Of a stretch of 23,026 bases of DNA, positions 1 to 7,589 are shown in pieces. The notes under the pieces were generated by a model. That model did not search any database, was not told the origin of the DNA, and saw only the letters and a program-made list of their open reading frames with translations. Source of the stretch: an uncultured Nostocoides sp. (GTDB lineage: Bacteria; Actinomycetota; Actinomycetes; Actinomycetales; Dermatophilaceae); assembly GCA_936931335.1 (NCBI GenBank), contig CAKZIH010000025.1:1-23026 (forward strand). Reading direction: 5' to 3'. Within the stretch, counting starts at the first letter, position 1; each line of letters begins with the position of its first letter. The position numbers were made by a program, and so were the translations under genes.

Positions 1-46
1 ACCACCGAGATCTACACTCTTTCCCTACACGACGCTCTTCCGATCT
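1..46 (+). other. Illumina P5/TruSeq universal adapter remnant (contamination)
   Basis: These 46 bases match, from memory, the last 46 bases of the Illumina TruSeq universal (P5) adapter, ending in the characteristic GACGCTCTTCCGATCT. The prcA reading frame begins at base 47, immediately after it. The segment is a library artefact left at a contig end and should be trimmed. It also means nothing upstream (pup, prcB and so on) can be inferred from this window. Confidence 0.98.
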
Positions 47-907
47 GTCTCGCCCGAGCAACTGATGAAGGACCGGGCGGACTTCGCGCGCAAGGGCATC
101 GCCCGCGGCCGCTCGGTGGTCGTCCTCGGCTATGACAAGGGCATCGCCTTCGTCGCCGAGAACCACTCCCGCACCCTGCACAAGATCTCCGAGATCTACG
201 ACCGCATCGGCTTCGCCGCGGTCGGCAAATACAACGAGTTCGAGAACCTGCGCGTGGCCGGTGTCCGGTATGCCGATCTGCGCGGCTACTCCTACGACCG
301 GTCTGATGTCAGCGCGCGCGGCCTGGCCAATGCCTATGCCCAGACCCTGGGAAGCGTCTTCACCCAGGAGTCCAAGCCGTATGAGGTGGAGATCGTCGTC
401 GCCGAGGTCGGTCTGTCGCCCGAGGCCGACCAGATCTACCGATTGACGTATGACGGCTCGGTCGCCGACGAGAACGGTTTCGTCGCCATGGGCGGGGCGG
501 CGGACAGTATCGAGACGAGCCTGCGCGAGCACTGGCAGGCCGGTATGCCGCTCGGCGACGCCCTCGCCCTGGCCGTGCGGGCGCTGGCTCAGGACCCGGC
601 CGGGGGAGCGGCGCGTGAACTCGACGCGGGCGAGCTCGAGGTTGCCGTACTCGACCGGACCCGGCCGCGGCGCACCTTCCGGCGGATCGCTGGGCCGCTG
701 CTCGAGGCGCTGCTCAGCGAGACCGACCCCACCCGCGATGCGCCGACGGACGAGGCCCACCCGGGCCACCGGGACGTCCTCACCGGGGAACCGCACCAGG
801 ATGCGGCGGGGAGCAGCCCACGGCATACCAGCACCACCCCGCAGACCCAGCGACCCGCCGACGCCGCCACCGCCGGCGGCGTCTCGCCGCACCCCGACGG
901 CGACTGA
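47..907 (+). CDS. prcA: Proteasome alpha subunit PrcA (5' truncated by contig end)
   Basis: This is the alpha subunit of the actinobacterial 20S proteasome, which forms the outer rings and gate of the cytosolic core particle that degrades pupylated proteins. The frame is open from base 47 (VSPEQLMKDRADFARKGIARG...), directly after the adapter. The family N-terminus normally has about five or six more residues before this SPEQ segment, so the real start is missing and the ATG at 65 is internal. The motifs KISEIYDRIGFAAVGKYNEF and YAQTLGSVFTQESKPYEVE are typical of PrcA. The core ends near LLEALLSE. A tail of about 50 residues rich in Thr, Pro, His and Asp follows, longer than in the 248-residue M. 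tuberculosis protein. pafA starts 12 bases downstream, so the two are probably co-transcribed. The gate-forming N-terminus cannot be judged here. Confidence 0.95.
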   Translation, partial: VSPEQLMKDRADFARKGIARGRSVVVLGYDKGIAFVAENHSRTLHKISEIYDRIGFAAVGKYNEFENLRVAGVRYADLRGYSYDRSDVSARGLANAYAQTLGSVFTQESKPYEVEIVVAEVGLSPEADQIYRLTYDGSVADENGFVAMGGAADSIETSLREHWQAGMPLGDALALAVRALAQDPAGGAARELDAGELEVAVLDRTRPRRTFRRIAGPLLEALLSETDPTRDAPTDEAHPGHRDVLTGEPHQDAAGSSPRHTSTTPQTQRPADAATAGGVSPHPDGD

Positions 908-919
908 GGCGCCCGACCC

Positions 920-2302
920 ATGCAGCGACGGATCTATGGCATCGAGACCGAATTCGGGATCACCTGCGTCGCCGGGGGCCAGCGGACGCTGACCCCGGAT
1001 GAGGTGGCACGTTATCTCTTCCGCAAGGTCGTCTCCTGGGGCCGCAGTTCGAATGTCTTCCTGGGCAACGGCTCTCGGCTCTATCTCGACGTCGGCTCGC
1101 ACCCCGAATATGCCACCGCCGAGTGCGACGAGATCACCGAACTGATCGCGCACGACAAGGCCGGCGAGGCGGTCCTGCACGACCTGGTGCTCGATGCGCA
1201 GGAGCGGCTGGCGGAGGATTCCATTCGCGGCGAGATCTATGTCTTCAAGAACAACACCGACTCGGCGGGTAACTCCTACGGCTGCCACGAGAACTACTTG
1301 ATCGGCCGGCACGGGGATTTCCAGGACTTCTCCGAGGTGCTGATCCCCTTCCTCGTCAGCCGCCAGCTCATCGCCGGGGCCGGCAAGGTCATCCCGACGG
1401 CCAAGGGCGCGGCATACAGCCTGAGCCAGCGCGCGGACCACATCTGGGAGGGCGTCTCCTCGGCGACCACCCGCTCCCGGCCGATCATCAATACCCGCGA
1501 CGAGCCGCACGCCGACGCCGAGCAGTACCGCCGGCTGCATGTGATCGTCGGCGACTCGAATATGAGCGAGACGACCACGCTGCTCAAGGTCGGCAGTTGC
1601 GACCTGGTGCTGCAGATGATCGAGGAGGGCGTGCCGCTGCGCGACCTGACGCTCGACAACTCGATCCGCTCTATTCGGGATATCAGCCACGACCTGACCG
1701 GCCGGCGACGGGTCAAGCTAGCCAACGGCCGAGAGCTCAGCGCCCTGGATCTACAACGCGAATTCCTCGCCAAGGCAATAGATTTCGCGGATTCACGCGG
1801 TTACGACGACGCGCAGACCACTCGCATACTGGATCTCTGGACGCGCACCCTGGAGGCGGTGGAGAGCGGCGACCACAGCCGCATCGACACCGAGATCGAC
1901 TGGGCGATCAAGCACAAGCTCATCGCCGCATACGCCGCCAAGCACGATCTGCCGCTCTCGCACCCCCGCATCGCCCAGCTCGATCTCGCCTATCACGATA
2001 TCGACCCTCGGCGCGGGCTTTTCGCCATGCTGCAGCGCCGGGGGATGGCCGCTCGGGTGGTCAGCGATGCCGACATCGAGACGGCGAAGGACACGCCGCC
2101 GCAGACCACCCGCGCCAAATTGCGCGGCGACTTCATCGCGGCCGCCAAGGCGAACGGCCGCGACTACACCGTGGACTGGGTACACCTCAAGCTCAACGAC
2201 CAGGCGCAGCGCACGGTGTTGTGCAAAGACCCATTCGCCGCGAGCGACCCGCGGGTCGAGCGTCTGATCGCCGGTATGGCGGCCAGCCCGGTCGGCCCGT
2301 GA
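920..2302 (+). CDS. pafA: Pup--protein ligase PafA
   Basis: PafA uses ATP to phosphorylate the C-terminal glutamate of Pup and joins it to substrate lysines, marking proteins for the proteasome. The 460-residue product (M. tuberculosis about 452) starts MQRRIYGIETEFG, with Glu9 in the nucleotide/Mg site. It carries LYLDVGSHPEYAT with the catalytic-base Asp57, then FKNNTDSAGNSYGCHENYL, EGVSSATTRSRPIINTRDEP and DWVHLKLNDQAQRTVLCKDP, all hallmark PafA/Dop-family blocks. The MQRR start and the C-terminal LNDQAQRTV block favour PafA over the depupylase Dop. A GAGG sequence at 906-909, overlapping the prcA stop, serves as ribosome binding site about 10 bases before the ATG. Dop, Pup and PrcB would normally lie upstream but fall outside the contig. 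Confidence 0.98.
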   Translation: MQRRIYGIETEFGITCVAGGQRTLTPDEVARYLFRKVVSWGRSSNVFLGNGSRLYLDVGSHPEYATAECDEITELIAHDKAGEAVLHDLVLDAQERLAEDSIRGEIYVFKNNTDSAGNSYGCHENYLIGRHGDFQDFSEVLIPFLVSRQLIAGAGKVIPTAKGAAYSLSQRADHIWEGVSSATTRSRPIINTRDEPHADAEQYRRLHVIVGDSNMSETTTLLKVGSCDLVLQMIEEGVPLRDLTLDNSIRSIRDISHDLTGRRRVKLANGRELSALDLQREFLAKAIDFADSRGYDDAQTTRILDLWTRTLEAVESGDHSRIDTEIDWAIKHKLIAAYAAKHDLPLSHPRIAQLDLAYHDIDPRRGLFAMLQRRGMAARVVSDADIETAKDTPPQTTRAKLRGDFIAAAKANGRDYTVDWVHLKLNDQAQRTVLCKDPFAASDPRVERLIAGMAASPVGP

Positions 2303-2429
2303 CGGGAACCTTGCTCTCAGCCTGAACGGTTATGGTGGACGACGGCCGTGCCTGCGTGGCTCAGCCGCGGCCCGTATGCCGTCGCCCACCCGGGCGCGAC
2401 CCCGAGACTGCCGAAAGTTGTTTGTGCCC

Positions 2430-3521
2430 ATGACGCTCGCCCACCGTCCAACCTCCCGGCCAGCGCACTCGCTTAGCGCGCGCACGTTCACTGCCTTGGC
2501 CGCTGCCGGCGCCCTGACCTTGAGCCTCGCGGCCTGCGGGGAGGAGTCCACAAAGTCCTCCTCATCCTCGTCCTCCGCGACGAGCGCCGGGTCGGCCTCA
2601 TCGTCGTCCGCGGCCTCCTCCGGGTCGGCGAGTTCGGGGTCGGGATCTGCCACCTCGTCCAGTGCAGCGGTGACCGACGGCAACCTCGACTCGGTCAAGG
2701 TCACCGAGGTCAAGGACAAGGCCCCCACTGTGGAGTTGACCAAGAAGCCCTTCGGTGTGGGCGCTTTCGCCCGCAAGACCCTCAAGGAGGGCAGCGGCGA
2801 GGCCTCCACCGAGAAGCAGGTCGTGGTGCTCAACTACGAACTGGTCAATGGCACCGACGGCAAGGTGCTGGATGAGAGCTACACCAAGAAGGAGACCGCC
2901 TTCGACACCGGCGACTCCTCCCTCATTCCCGGCCTGCGCAAGGCGCTCACGGGCGTGAAGAAGGGTGAGCGCGCCGTCGCGGCCCTGCCGCCGGCAGACG
3001 CCTTCGGTGACCAGGGCAACTCCAACCTTGGGGTCGCCGGCACCGACACCCTGGTGTTCCTCGTCGATGTCGTCGACATCGTCAGCAAGCTGGACAAGGC
3101 CGAAGGCAAGGAAGTCAAGCCCAAGGACGGCCTGCCGGTAGTCAAGTGGCAGGACGGCAAGCCCGCCTCCTTCACCATGCCCAAGTCGGACCCGCCGAAG
3201 GACCTCGTCATCCAGCCGCTCATCGAGGGCACGGGCGCCAAGGTCGCCAAGGGCGACACCGTCGCGGTGACCTACACCGGCGCGCTCTACCGCGACGGCA
3301 AGGTCTTCGACTCCAGCTTCAACCGCGGCACCTCGTTCAGCTTCCCGGTGGGCGGCGGCAAGGTCATCGCCGGCTGGGACAAGGGCATCGAGGGCCAGAA
3401 GGTCGGCTCGCGCGTCCTGCTCGTCGTCCCGCCCAAGGAGGGCTACGGCGACGCGGGTAGCGGAGAGATCAAGGGCACCGACACCATCGTCTTCGTCGTC
3501 GACATCCTCGCCAAGTACTGA
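2430..3521 (+). CDS. Tandem-FKBP peptidyl-prolyl isomerase lipoprotein
   Basis: This is a predicted surface lipoprotein with two FKBP domains, likely assisting folding outside the membrane. From the chosen ATG the product has 363 residues. It has a signal peptide with lipobox LAAC (Cys36), a Ser-rich linker (about 39-78), a divergent FKBP domain (about 118-217) and a canonical FKBP domain (about 258-363). The second domain has VTYTGALYRDGKVFDSS, VIAGWDKGI and PPKEGYG. The first lacks the Trp of the binding pocket (GLRKAL instead of GWDKGI), so only the second is confidently active. The start is uncertain: GTG 2424 and ATG 2376 are in frame upstream, but ATG 2430 gives the best signal peptide length. 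No strong Shine-Dalgarno is present. A second FKBP gene follows 55 bases downstream. The lipid anchor would be N-acylated by Lnt, encoded at the window end. Confidence 0.9.
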   Translation: MTLAHRPTSRPAHSLSARTFTALAAAGALTLSLAACGEESTKSSSSSSSATSAGSASSSSAASSGSASSGSGSATSSSAAVTDGNLDSVKVTEVKDKAPTVELTKKPFGVGAFARKTLKEGSGEASTEKQVVVLNYELVNGTDGKVLDESYTKKETAFDTGDSSLIPGLRKALTGVKKGERAVAALPPADAFGDQGNSNLGVAGTDTLVFLVDVVDIVSKLDKAEGKEVKPKDGLPVVKWQDGKPASFTMPKSDPPKDLVIQPLIEGTGAKVAKGDTVAVTYTGALYRDGKVFDSSFNRGTSFSFPVGGGKVIAGWDKGIEGQKVGSRVLLVVPPKEGYGDAGSGEIKGTDTIVFVVDILAKY

Positions 3522-3565
3522 TTCATCTCGAGCCTGATCCACCTCGAGCCTGACCACTTCGAACC
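3518..3565 (+). repeat. Three tandem imperfect 16-bp repeats between the FKBP genes
   Basis: Three consecutive 16-base units, CTGATTCATCTCGAGC, CTGATCCACCTCGAGC and CTGACCACTTCGAACC, start inside the stop codon of the first FKBP gene and fill nearly all the spacer up to the AGGAG ribosome binding site at 3567-3571. They may be a replication-slippage product or a regulatory element. No function is evident. Confidence 0.85.
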
Positions 3566-3576
3566 CAGGAGCAGCT

Positions 3577-3963
3577 ATGCCGTTTGACCCCAACACCGAG
3601 CGTCCCGAGATCGACTTCCCCGAGGGTGAGGCCCCCGCGGAGCTCTCCATCCAGGACATCTGGGAAGGCGACGGGGAGACCGCCGTCGTCGGCAGCACCG
3701 TGCGCGCCCACTATGTCGGCGTCGCCCACTCCACCGGTGAAGAGTTCGACGCTTCGTGGAACCGCGGTGCGCCGCTGGACTTCCGCCTCGGCGTCGGCCA
3801 GGTCATCCAGGGCTGGGACAAGGGCATCGTCGGCATGAAGGTCGGCGGCCGCCGCAAGCTGACCATCCCGGCCAACCTGGCCTATGGCGACCGGGGCGCC
3901 GGTGGCGCCATCAAGCCGGGCGAGTCCCTGATCTTCGTCGTCGACCTGGTCGACGTGCGCTGA
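3577..3963 (+). CDS. FKBP-type peptidyl-prolyl cis-trans isomerase, cytosolic
   Basis: A 128-residue single-domain FKBP that should catalyse cis-trans isomerisation of X-Pro bonds. There is no signal peptide, so it is probably cytosolic. The pocket signature is intact: VRAHYVGVAHSTGEEFDASW, RLGVGQVIQGWDKGIVGMKVGGRRKL, IPANLAYG and a terminal LIFVVDLVDV strand. AGGAG at 3567-3571 is a good ribosome binding site five bases before the ATG, which fixes the start. It sits 55 bases after the lipoprotein FKBP, presumably in the same transcript, and is followed by a bidirectional terminator-like hairpin. Its domain resembles the second domain of its neighbour, so the pair may be paralogues (inference). 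Confidence 0.96.
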   Translation: MPFDPNTERPEIDFPEGEAPAELSIQDIWEGDGETAVVGSTVRAHYVGVAHSTGEEFDASWNRGAPLDFRLGVGQVIQGWDKGIVGMKVGGRRKLTIPANLAYGDRGAGGAIKPGESLIFVVDLVDVR

Positions 3964-3983
3964 GCTCCCGTATGCCGTGACCG

Positions 3984-4024
3984 CAGCGCCTGGCCTCGAC
4001 CGAGGCCGGGCGCCGCTGTCTTTT
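3984..4024. terminator. Bidirectional terminator between convergent FKBP and DUF3866 genes
   Basis: A GC-rich inverted repeat with core GGCCTCG/CGAGGCC and outer AGCG.../...CGCT arms spans about 3985-4017. It is followed by a T-rich run (GTCTTTT) on the plus strand. Its position in the 74-base gap between two converging genes fits a terminator. Confidence 0.65.
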
Positions 4025-4037
4025 CCGGCGTCTTGAC

Positions 4038-5144
4038 TCAGTTGCCGATGAGTAGGCGCGCGGCATAGCGGCCGGCGGCCGCCTGGGCGAGGAAGTACTC
4101 GCTGTCTGCGCCCAGGCCACGCCCCATCGTGGACAGCGCAACCGGCGATTCACGCAGGACACCCCGGAGCCCGTCGATCGCCTCGGAGGCGAGGGTGAGC
4201 CGGCCGGCGGCGCCGTCGACCAGCTCCTCGACCTGACGCTGCACCAGGGCGCCGAACTCCCCGGGCAGCCTGGGCACCACGATCGTGGCCGCACCGAGCA
4301 CGAGCCGCCCGTATGCCGTGAGGCTGTGGTGCGAAACGCCGAAATGCCGTTCTCGGGCATCGGCGGCGCTGATACGCAGCGCCCCGATCCCGCGACCCCG
4401 CAGCGAGTGCACCGCGTTCAGCGCCGCACCGGCATCGACGCCCGAGAAGCCGTATGGCGTCCCGGTCCCCGCATTCCCCGGACCCTGGCTGACGATCACC
4501 AGCTCGGCATTCAGGACATGCCGGGCGGCCAGCAGCGCCGAATGCACGGTGACCGCCTCGTGGTCCCCGCCATACGCCTGGCCTGCGGTGATGCTCGCGG
4601 CGAGCCAGCCCGCGTCGCGCAATCCGGCGAGCGTGCGGGAGAACGCGGCGGCTAGGGCGCCGCCGTCGGTCATCACATAGACGACGCGCGCGTCCGGGCG
4701 CACCGCGCGGACCCCGGCGAGGATCGCCGGGAGCGCGGAATGCAGATCGGCTGCGATCACCGGCATACCGCCAAGGTCGCCGGCCGCGGCCGCCTCGGTA
4801 GCGAACACCGAATGATCCGGGCTCTCCTGCTCGTCGATGGCGAGCAGCATCTGCTGGGTGGGGGTGTACCGGGCCTTGACGATGTGACCCGGGGCCGGCG
4901 GCGGGTCGGCCGGGAGTTCGTCGGTGCGGGCCACCACCAAAGCAACGCCGCCGGTGCCCAAACCCCGTTGCAGCGCAGAGACATTGAGCAGCACCCGCGC
5001 CCCTTCGGACAGCGCACCGGAGACATCGGTGTAGGCCAGGGCCCGCACCGACGTCTCGCCGGAATCCAGGGTGACGGCATACTCGGCCGCTCCGGACCAG
5101 GAGCGGATCATGCGCTCGACCGTTCCGGCCCGCCAATGCATCAC
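4038..5144 (-). CDS. DUF3866 family protein
   Basis: A 368-residue cytosolic protein that I assign to DUF3866, an uncharacterised family often found beside pafBC in Actinobacteria (from recall of the family). No signal peptide or membrane segment is apparent. The sequence has an N-terminal beta-rich part (about 10-75). A Rossmann-like central part contains ARVVYVMTDGGALAAAFS, ASITAGQAYGGDHEAVTVHS and VSQGPGNAGTGTPYGFSG, then SHHSLTAYGRLVLGA. The Gly-rich segments suggest ligand or nucleotide handling, but no catalytic residues can be named. The start is taken as GTG 5144 because a TACCCT hexamer ends 6 bases before it and no Shine-Dalgarno is visible; ATG 5141 is the next codon and equally possible. 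The gene is divergent from pafB. Confidence 0.85.
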   Translation of the reverse strand: MMHWRAGTVERMIRSWSGAAEYAVTLDSGETSVRALAYTDVSGALSEGARVLLNVSALQRGLGTGGVALVVARTDELPADPPPAPGHIVKARYTPTQQMLLAIDEQESPDHSVFATEAAAAGDLGGMPVIAADLHSALPAILAGVRAVRPDARVVYVMTDGGALAAAFSRTLAGLRDAGWLAASITAGQAYGGDHEAVTVHSALLAARHVLNAELVIVSQGPGNAGTGTPYGFSGVDAGAALNAVHSLRGRGIGALRISAADARERHFGVSHHSLTAYGRLVLGAATIVVPRLPGEFGALVQRQVEELVDGAAGRLTLASEAIDGLRGVLRESPVALSTMGRGLGADSEYFLAQAAAGRYAARLLIGN

Positions 5145-5150
5145 CCCGGC

Positions 5151-5156
5151 AGGGTA
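5151..5156 (-). promoter_or_regulatory. Candidate -10 element (TACCCT) of the DUF3866 gene, leaderless
   Basis: On the minus strand TACCCT fits the actinobacterial TANNNT -10 consensus and ends 6 bases before GTG 5144. No ribosome binding site lies between, as expected for a leaderless transcript. No clear -35 is seen. Confidence 0.4.
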
Positions 5157-5214
5157 GTCGCGCCAGCTAGGTCACAGTGGGTGCGCCACGGTGGGCGGCG
5201 ACGGCCTGCTCCGG

Positions 5215-5220
5215 TAGCGT
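5215..5220 (+). promoter_or_regulatory. Candidate -10 element (TAGCGT) of pafB, leaderless
   Basis: TAGCGT (TANNNT) lies 5 bases before an in-frame GTG (5226) and 8 bases before ATG 5229. There is no Shine-Dalgarno, so a leaderless pafBC transcript is plausible. A clear -35 is not evident. This promoter is needed because the minus-strand DUF3866 gene separates pafBC from pafA. Confidence 0.4.
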
Positions 5221-5228
5221 CGCCGGTG

Positions 5229-6242
5229 ATGCCCGCGCCCAACACCCCGGCCGCCAAGACCGAGCGGCTGATGAACCTCGTCATGACGCTGCTCTATACC
5301 CGGCGTCCGATGCCGCGGGCCCGGATCCGGGAGATCGTCGAGCAGTATCGCGATGCGCCCAGCGACGACGCCTTCGAGCGGATGTTTGAGCGGGACAAGG
5401 ACGAACTGCGCGAGCTCGGCATCCCGCTGGTCACCGAAGAGATGAGCGTCGGGTGGGACGACGAACCCGGCTATCGAATCCACCAGCGCGACTACGCCCT
5501 GCCGGACATCCAGTTCACCTCCGACGAACTCGCCGTGCTCGGCCTCGCCGCGCGCACCTGGTCGCATGCGGCCCTGGCCGCGCCCGCCGCCAATGCGCTG
5601 CGCAAGCTGCGCGCCAGCGGAGTCGAGCCGGACCCGGAGGCGTTCGCCGGCGTCGAGGCGCGAGTCGCCACCAGCGAACCCGCCTTCGGTGCCCTCTTCG
5701 AGGCGCTCCTTGCGGAAACCCCCGTGCGCTTCCCGTATGCCCGCCCCGGCGAGCGGCCCGGCATCCGGCATGTCCAGCCGTGGGGTCTGACCTCTCAGTC
5801 GGGCCACTGGTATCTCACCGGCTTCGACGCCGACCGCGGCGAAGCTCGGGTCTTTCGGCTCTCCCGGATCGCCGGCGCCGTGGCTAAGGACGGCAAGCCC
5901 GGCTCGTATGTCGTTCCCCCCGACCACGATCCGGTCGCCATGATCTCCCGGCGCAATGCCCGCGAGGCCAGCGGTTTCGCTCGGGTCCGGGTGCGCCAGG
6001 GCACCGGCAATCTGCTGCGCCGGCGCGGGGGAGTGGCGCAGGACGACGGTTACTGGACGACCTTGTTGCTCCCGTATGCCGAGCCCGCCGACCTGGTGGA
6101 GGAGCTCGCGTCATACGGCCCCGATGTCGTGGTCGAGCAACCGGATGCCTTGCGCACGGCGCTGATCGCCCACCTGAGCGCGGCCGCTGAGGCGGCGGCC
6201 GGCGCATCAGTCGACGAGAGCACGGACGGGGGAGCGGCATGA
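5229..6242 (+). CDS. pafB: PafB, WYL-domain DNA-damage response activator subunit
   Basis: PafB pairs with PafC to activate the RecA/LexA-independent DNA damage response of Actinobacteria. The 337-residue product has an N-terminal winged helix (about 11-66, with DDAFERMFERDKDELRELGIPL). A WYL domain (about 152-222) contains the name motif W194-Y195-L196 in GHWYLTGFD followed by RVFRLSRI, and a C-terminal WCX-like region follows. The start is set at ATG 5229 because the M. tuberculosis protein begins at the same place relative to KTERLMNLV; GTG 5226 is an alternative. A longer in-frame extension to 4740 exists but runs antisense through DUF3866 and is rejected. The stop overlaps the pafC start by four bases (ATGA, 6239-6242), which implies translational coupling. 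Confidence 0.96.
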   Translation: MPAPNTPAAKTERLMNLVMTLLYTRRPMPRARIREIVEQYRDAPSDDAFERMFERDKDELRELGIPLVTEEMSVGWDDEPGYRIHQRDYALPDIQFTSDELAVLGLAARTWSHAALAAPAANALRKLRASGVEPDPEAFAGVEARVATSEPAFGALFEALLAETPVRFPYARPGERPGIRHVQPWGLTSQSGHWYLTGFDADRGEARVFRLSRIAGAVAKDGKPGSYVVPPDHDPVAMISRRNAREASGFARVRVRQGTGNLLRRRGGVAQDDGYWTTLLLPYAEPADLVEELASYGPDVVVEQPDALRTALIAHLSAAAEAAAGASVDESTDGGAA

Positions 6243-7207
6243 ATCCCGAGAGCGCCACCACCCGACTGTCCCGGTTGCTGAGCATCGTGCCGTGGCTGGT
6301 CAATCGTCAGGGCATCGATATGGCGGAGGCCGCACGCGAACTCGGTGTGAGCGCCGAGCAACTGCAGGCCGACCTGGAGCTGCTCTTTATGTGCGGCTAT
6401 GGGCCGATGACCGACGAGTTGATCGACGTCTCCACCGAGGGCGGACGCATCGTCATCTCCAATGCCGACACCATCGCAGCCCCGCTGCGGCTGACCCGTT
6501 CCGAGGCACTGACTCTGATGGTCGGGCTGCGCGCGCTGGCCCAGGCCGAAGGGGTCACCGACTCCACCGTCATCGAACGCGCCCTCGCCAAGCTCGAGGA
6601 GGCCGCCGCCAGCGCGGTCGACGGCCGTGGCGGCAAGGTCGAGGCCGTCCTCGCCGATGAGTCAAGCGGCGAGATCCGCGAAACGGTCAGCGATGCCTTG
6701 CGCCGGGGCCGCCGCCTGCACTTGCGCTATCTCGTGCCCGCCCGGGACGAGAGCACCGAACGCGATGTCGACCCGATGCGCCTGGCCGGGATCGAGGGCC
6801 GCTGGTATCTCGAGGGCTGGTGCCACCGCGCCGAGGACACCCGGCTCTTCCGGCTGGACCGGATCGAGGAGGCCACGGTCCTCGAAGTCGATGGCACCCC
6901 GCCGCCGCAGGCCAGCACCCGCGATCTTGCGGCCGGGATCTTTGTTGCCGCAGAAGATCATCCGCTGGTCACATTGCGCCTGGGTGCAGGTTGGGAATGG
7001 GTCGCCGAGTACTACCCGATCGAGAACCGCACCGGCCGTTCGCCGGTCACCATCACGCTGCGGGCTCCCGACTTCGCGTGGATCCGGCGGCTGGCCCTGC
7101 GCGCCGGCGGCGGCGTGGTCGTGCTTGACCCGCCGGCGTTGCGCGCCCAAGTGGCTGCGGACGCGCAGGCGGCGCTGGCGGCATACCTGCCCGGCGAACA
7201 GGACTGA
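6239..7207 (+). CDS. pafC: PafC, WYL-domain DNA-damage response activator subunit
   Basis: The partner of PafB in the heteromeric PafBC transcription activator. The 322-residue product has an N-terminal winged helix (about 5-65, with TTRLSRLLSIVPWLVNRQGIDMAEAARELGVS). A WYL domain (about 143-215) has W189-Y190-L191 in GRWYLEGWCHRAEDTRLFRLDRI. The C-terminal WCX-like part includes VTLRLGAGWEWVAEYYPIE. The ATG lies within the ATGA overlap with pafB, so the two subunits are probably made in balanced amounts. The WYL domain is thought to sense a ligand in this family; the ligand cannot be read from the sequence. Confidence 0.96.
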   Translation: MNPESATTRLSRLLSIVPWLVNRQGIDMAEAARELGVSAEQLQADLELLFMCGYGPMTDELIDVSTEGGRIVISNADTIAAPLRLTRSEALTLMVGLRALAQAEGVTDSTVIERALAKLEEAAASAVDGRGGKVEAVLADESSGEIRETVSDALRRGRRLHLRYLVPARDESTERDVDPMRLAGIEGRWYLEGWCHRAEDTRLFRLDRIEEATVLEVDGTPPPQASTRDLAAGIFVAAEDHPLVTLRLGAGWEWVAEYYPIENRTGRSPVTITLRAPDFAWIRRLALRAGGGVVVLDPPALRAQVAADAQAALAAYLPGEQD

Positions 7208-7221
7208 GCCAGCATGCCGGG

Positions 7222-7551
7222 GTGCCTGTCGATGACCTGGTGGCTGTGATGCCCTGGTGGGTGTGGCTGATCGCCTTCTTGGCGATCCCGATGGTCGGTG
7301 CCTGGTGGCTCTGGCAGCGGGTGCGCGCAACCTGGCATACGGCCCGGGAATTGGGCGATCAGGTCGCGCAGACCGGGGAGAGCATGGTTCTACGGCCAGG
7401 CCCGTCCCGGCTCACCGGGGCGGCGCCAGCCCCCACCGTCTTCACAGAGATTGCCCAGGTCCGAGCGGAAACCCGCCAGACCCGCACCGCGTTGATCCAG
7501 CAGCGGCACGCCGCCCGGAGGCGGCAACTACCACCCTGGGCACGCCGCTAG
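7222..7551 (+). CDS. Small single-pass membrane protein, function unknown
   Basis: A 109-residue protein with one strongly hydrophobic segment (MPWWVWLIAFLAIPMVGAWW, about residues 10-29), then a charged, Gln- and Arg-rich cytosolic tail ending ARRRQLPPWARR. The tail (about 75-103) could form a short helix or coiled coil. I do not recognise the family. The GTG start at 7222 has GGGG just before it; ATG 7249, directly at the membrane segment, is an equally good alternative and would give 100 residues. It sits 14 bases after pafC and 38 bases before tatA, so it is probably in the same operon. A TAGACT hexamer overlapping its stop codon could be a separate tatA promoter. Confidence 0.7.
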   Translation: MPVDDLVAVMPWWVWLIAFLAIPMVGAWWLWQRVRATWHTARELGDQVAQTGESMVLRPGPSRLTGAAPAPTVFTEIAQVRAETRQTRTALIQQRHAARRRQLPPWARR

Positions 7552-7589
7552 ACTGACGTTCGCCTTCGTTCCCTCTGAGAGGTTGTGGC

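Noticed and set aside
4740..5228. In-frame 163-codon upstream extension of pafB
   Set aside because: It runs antisense through the DUF3866 gene, and the family N-terminus begins at 5229.
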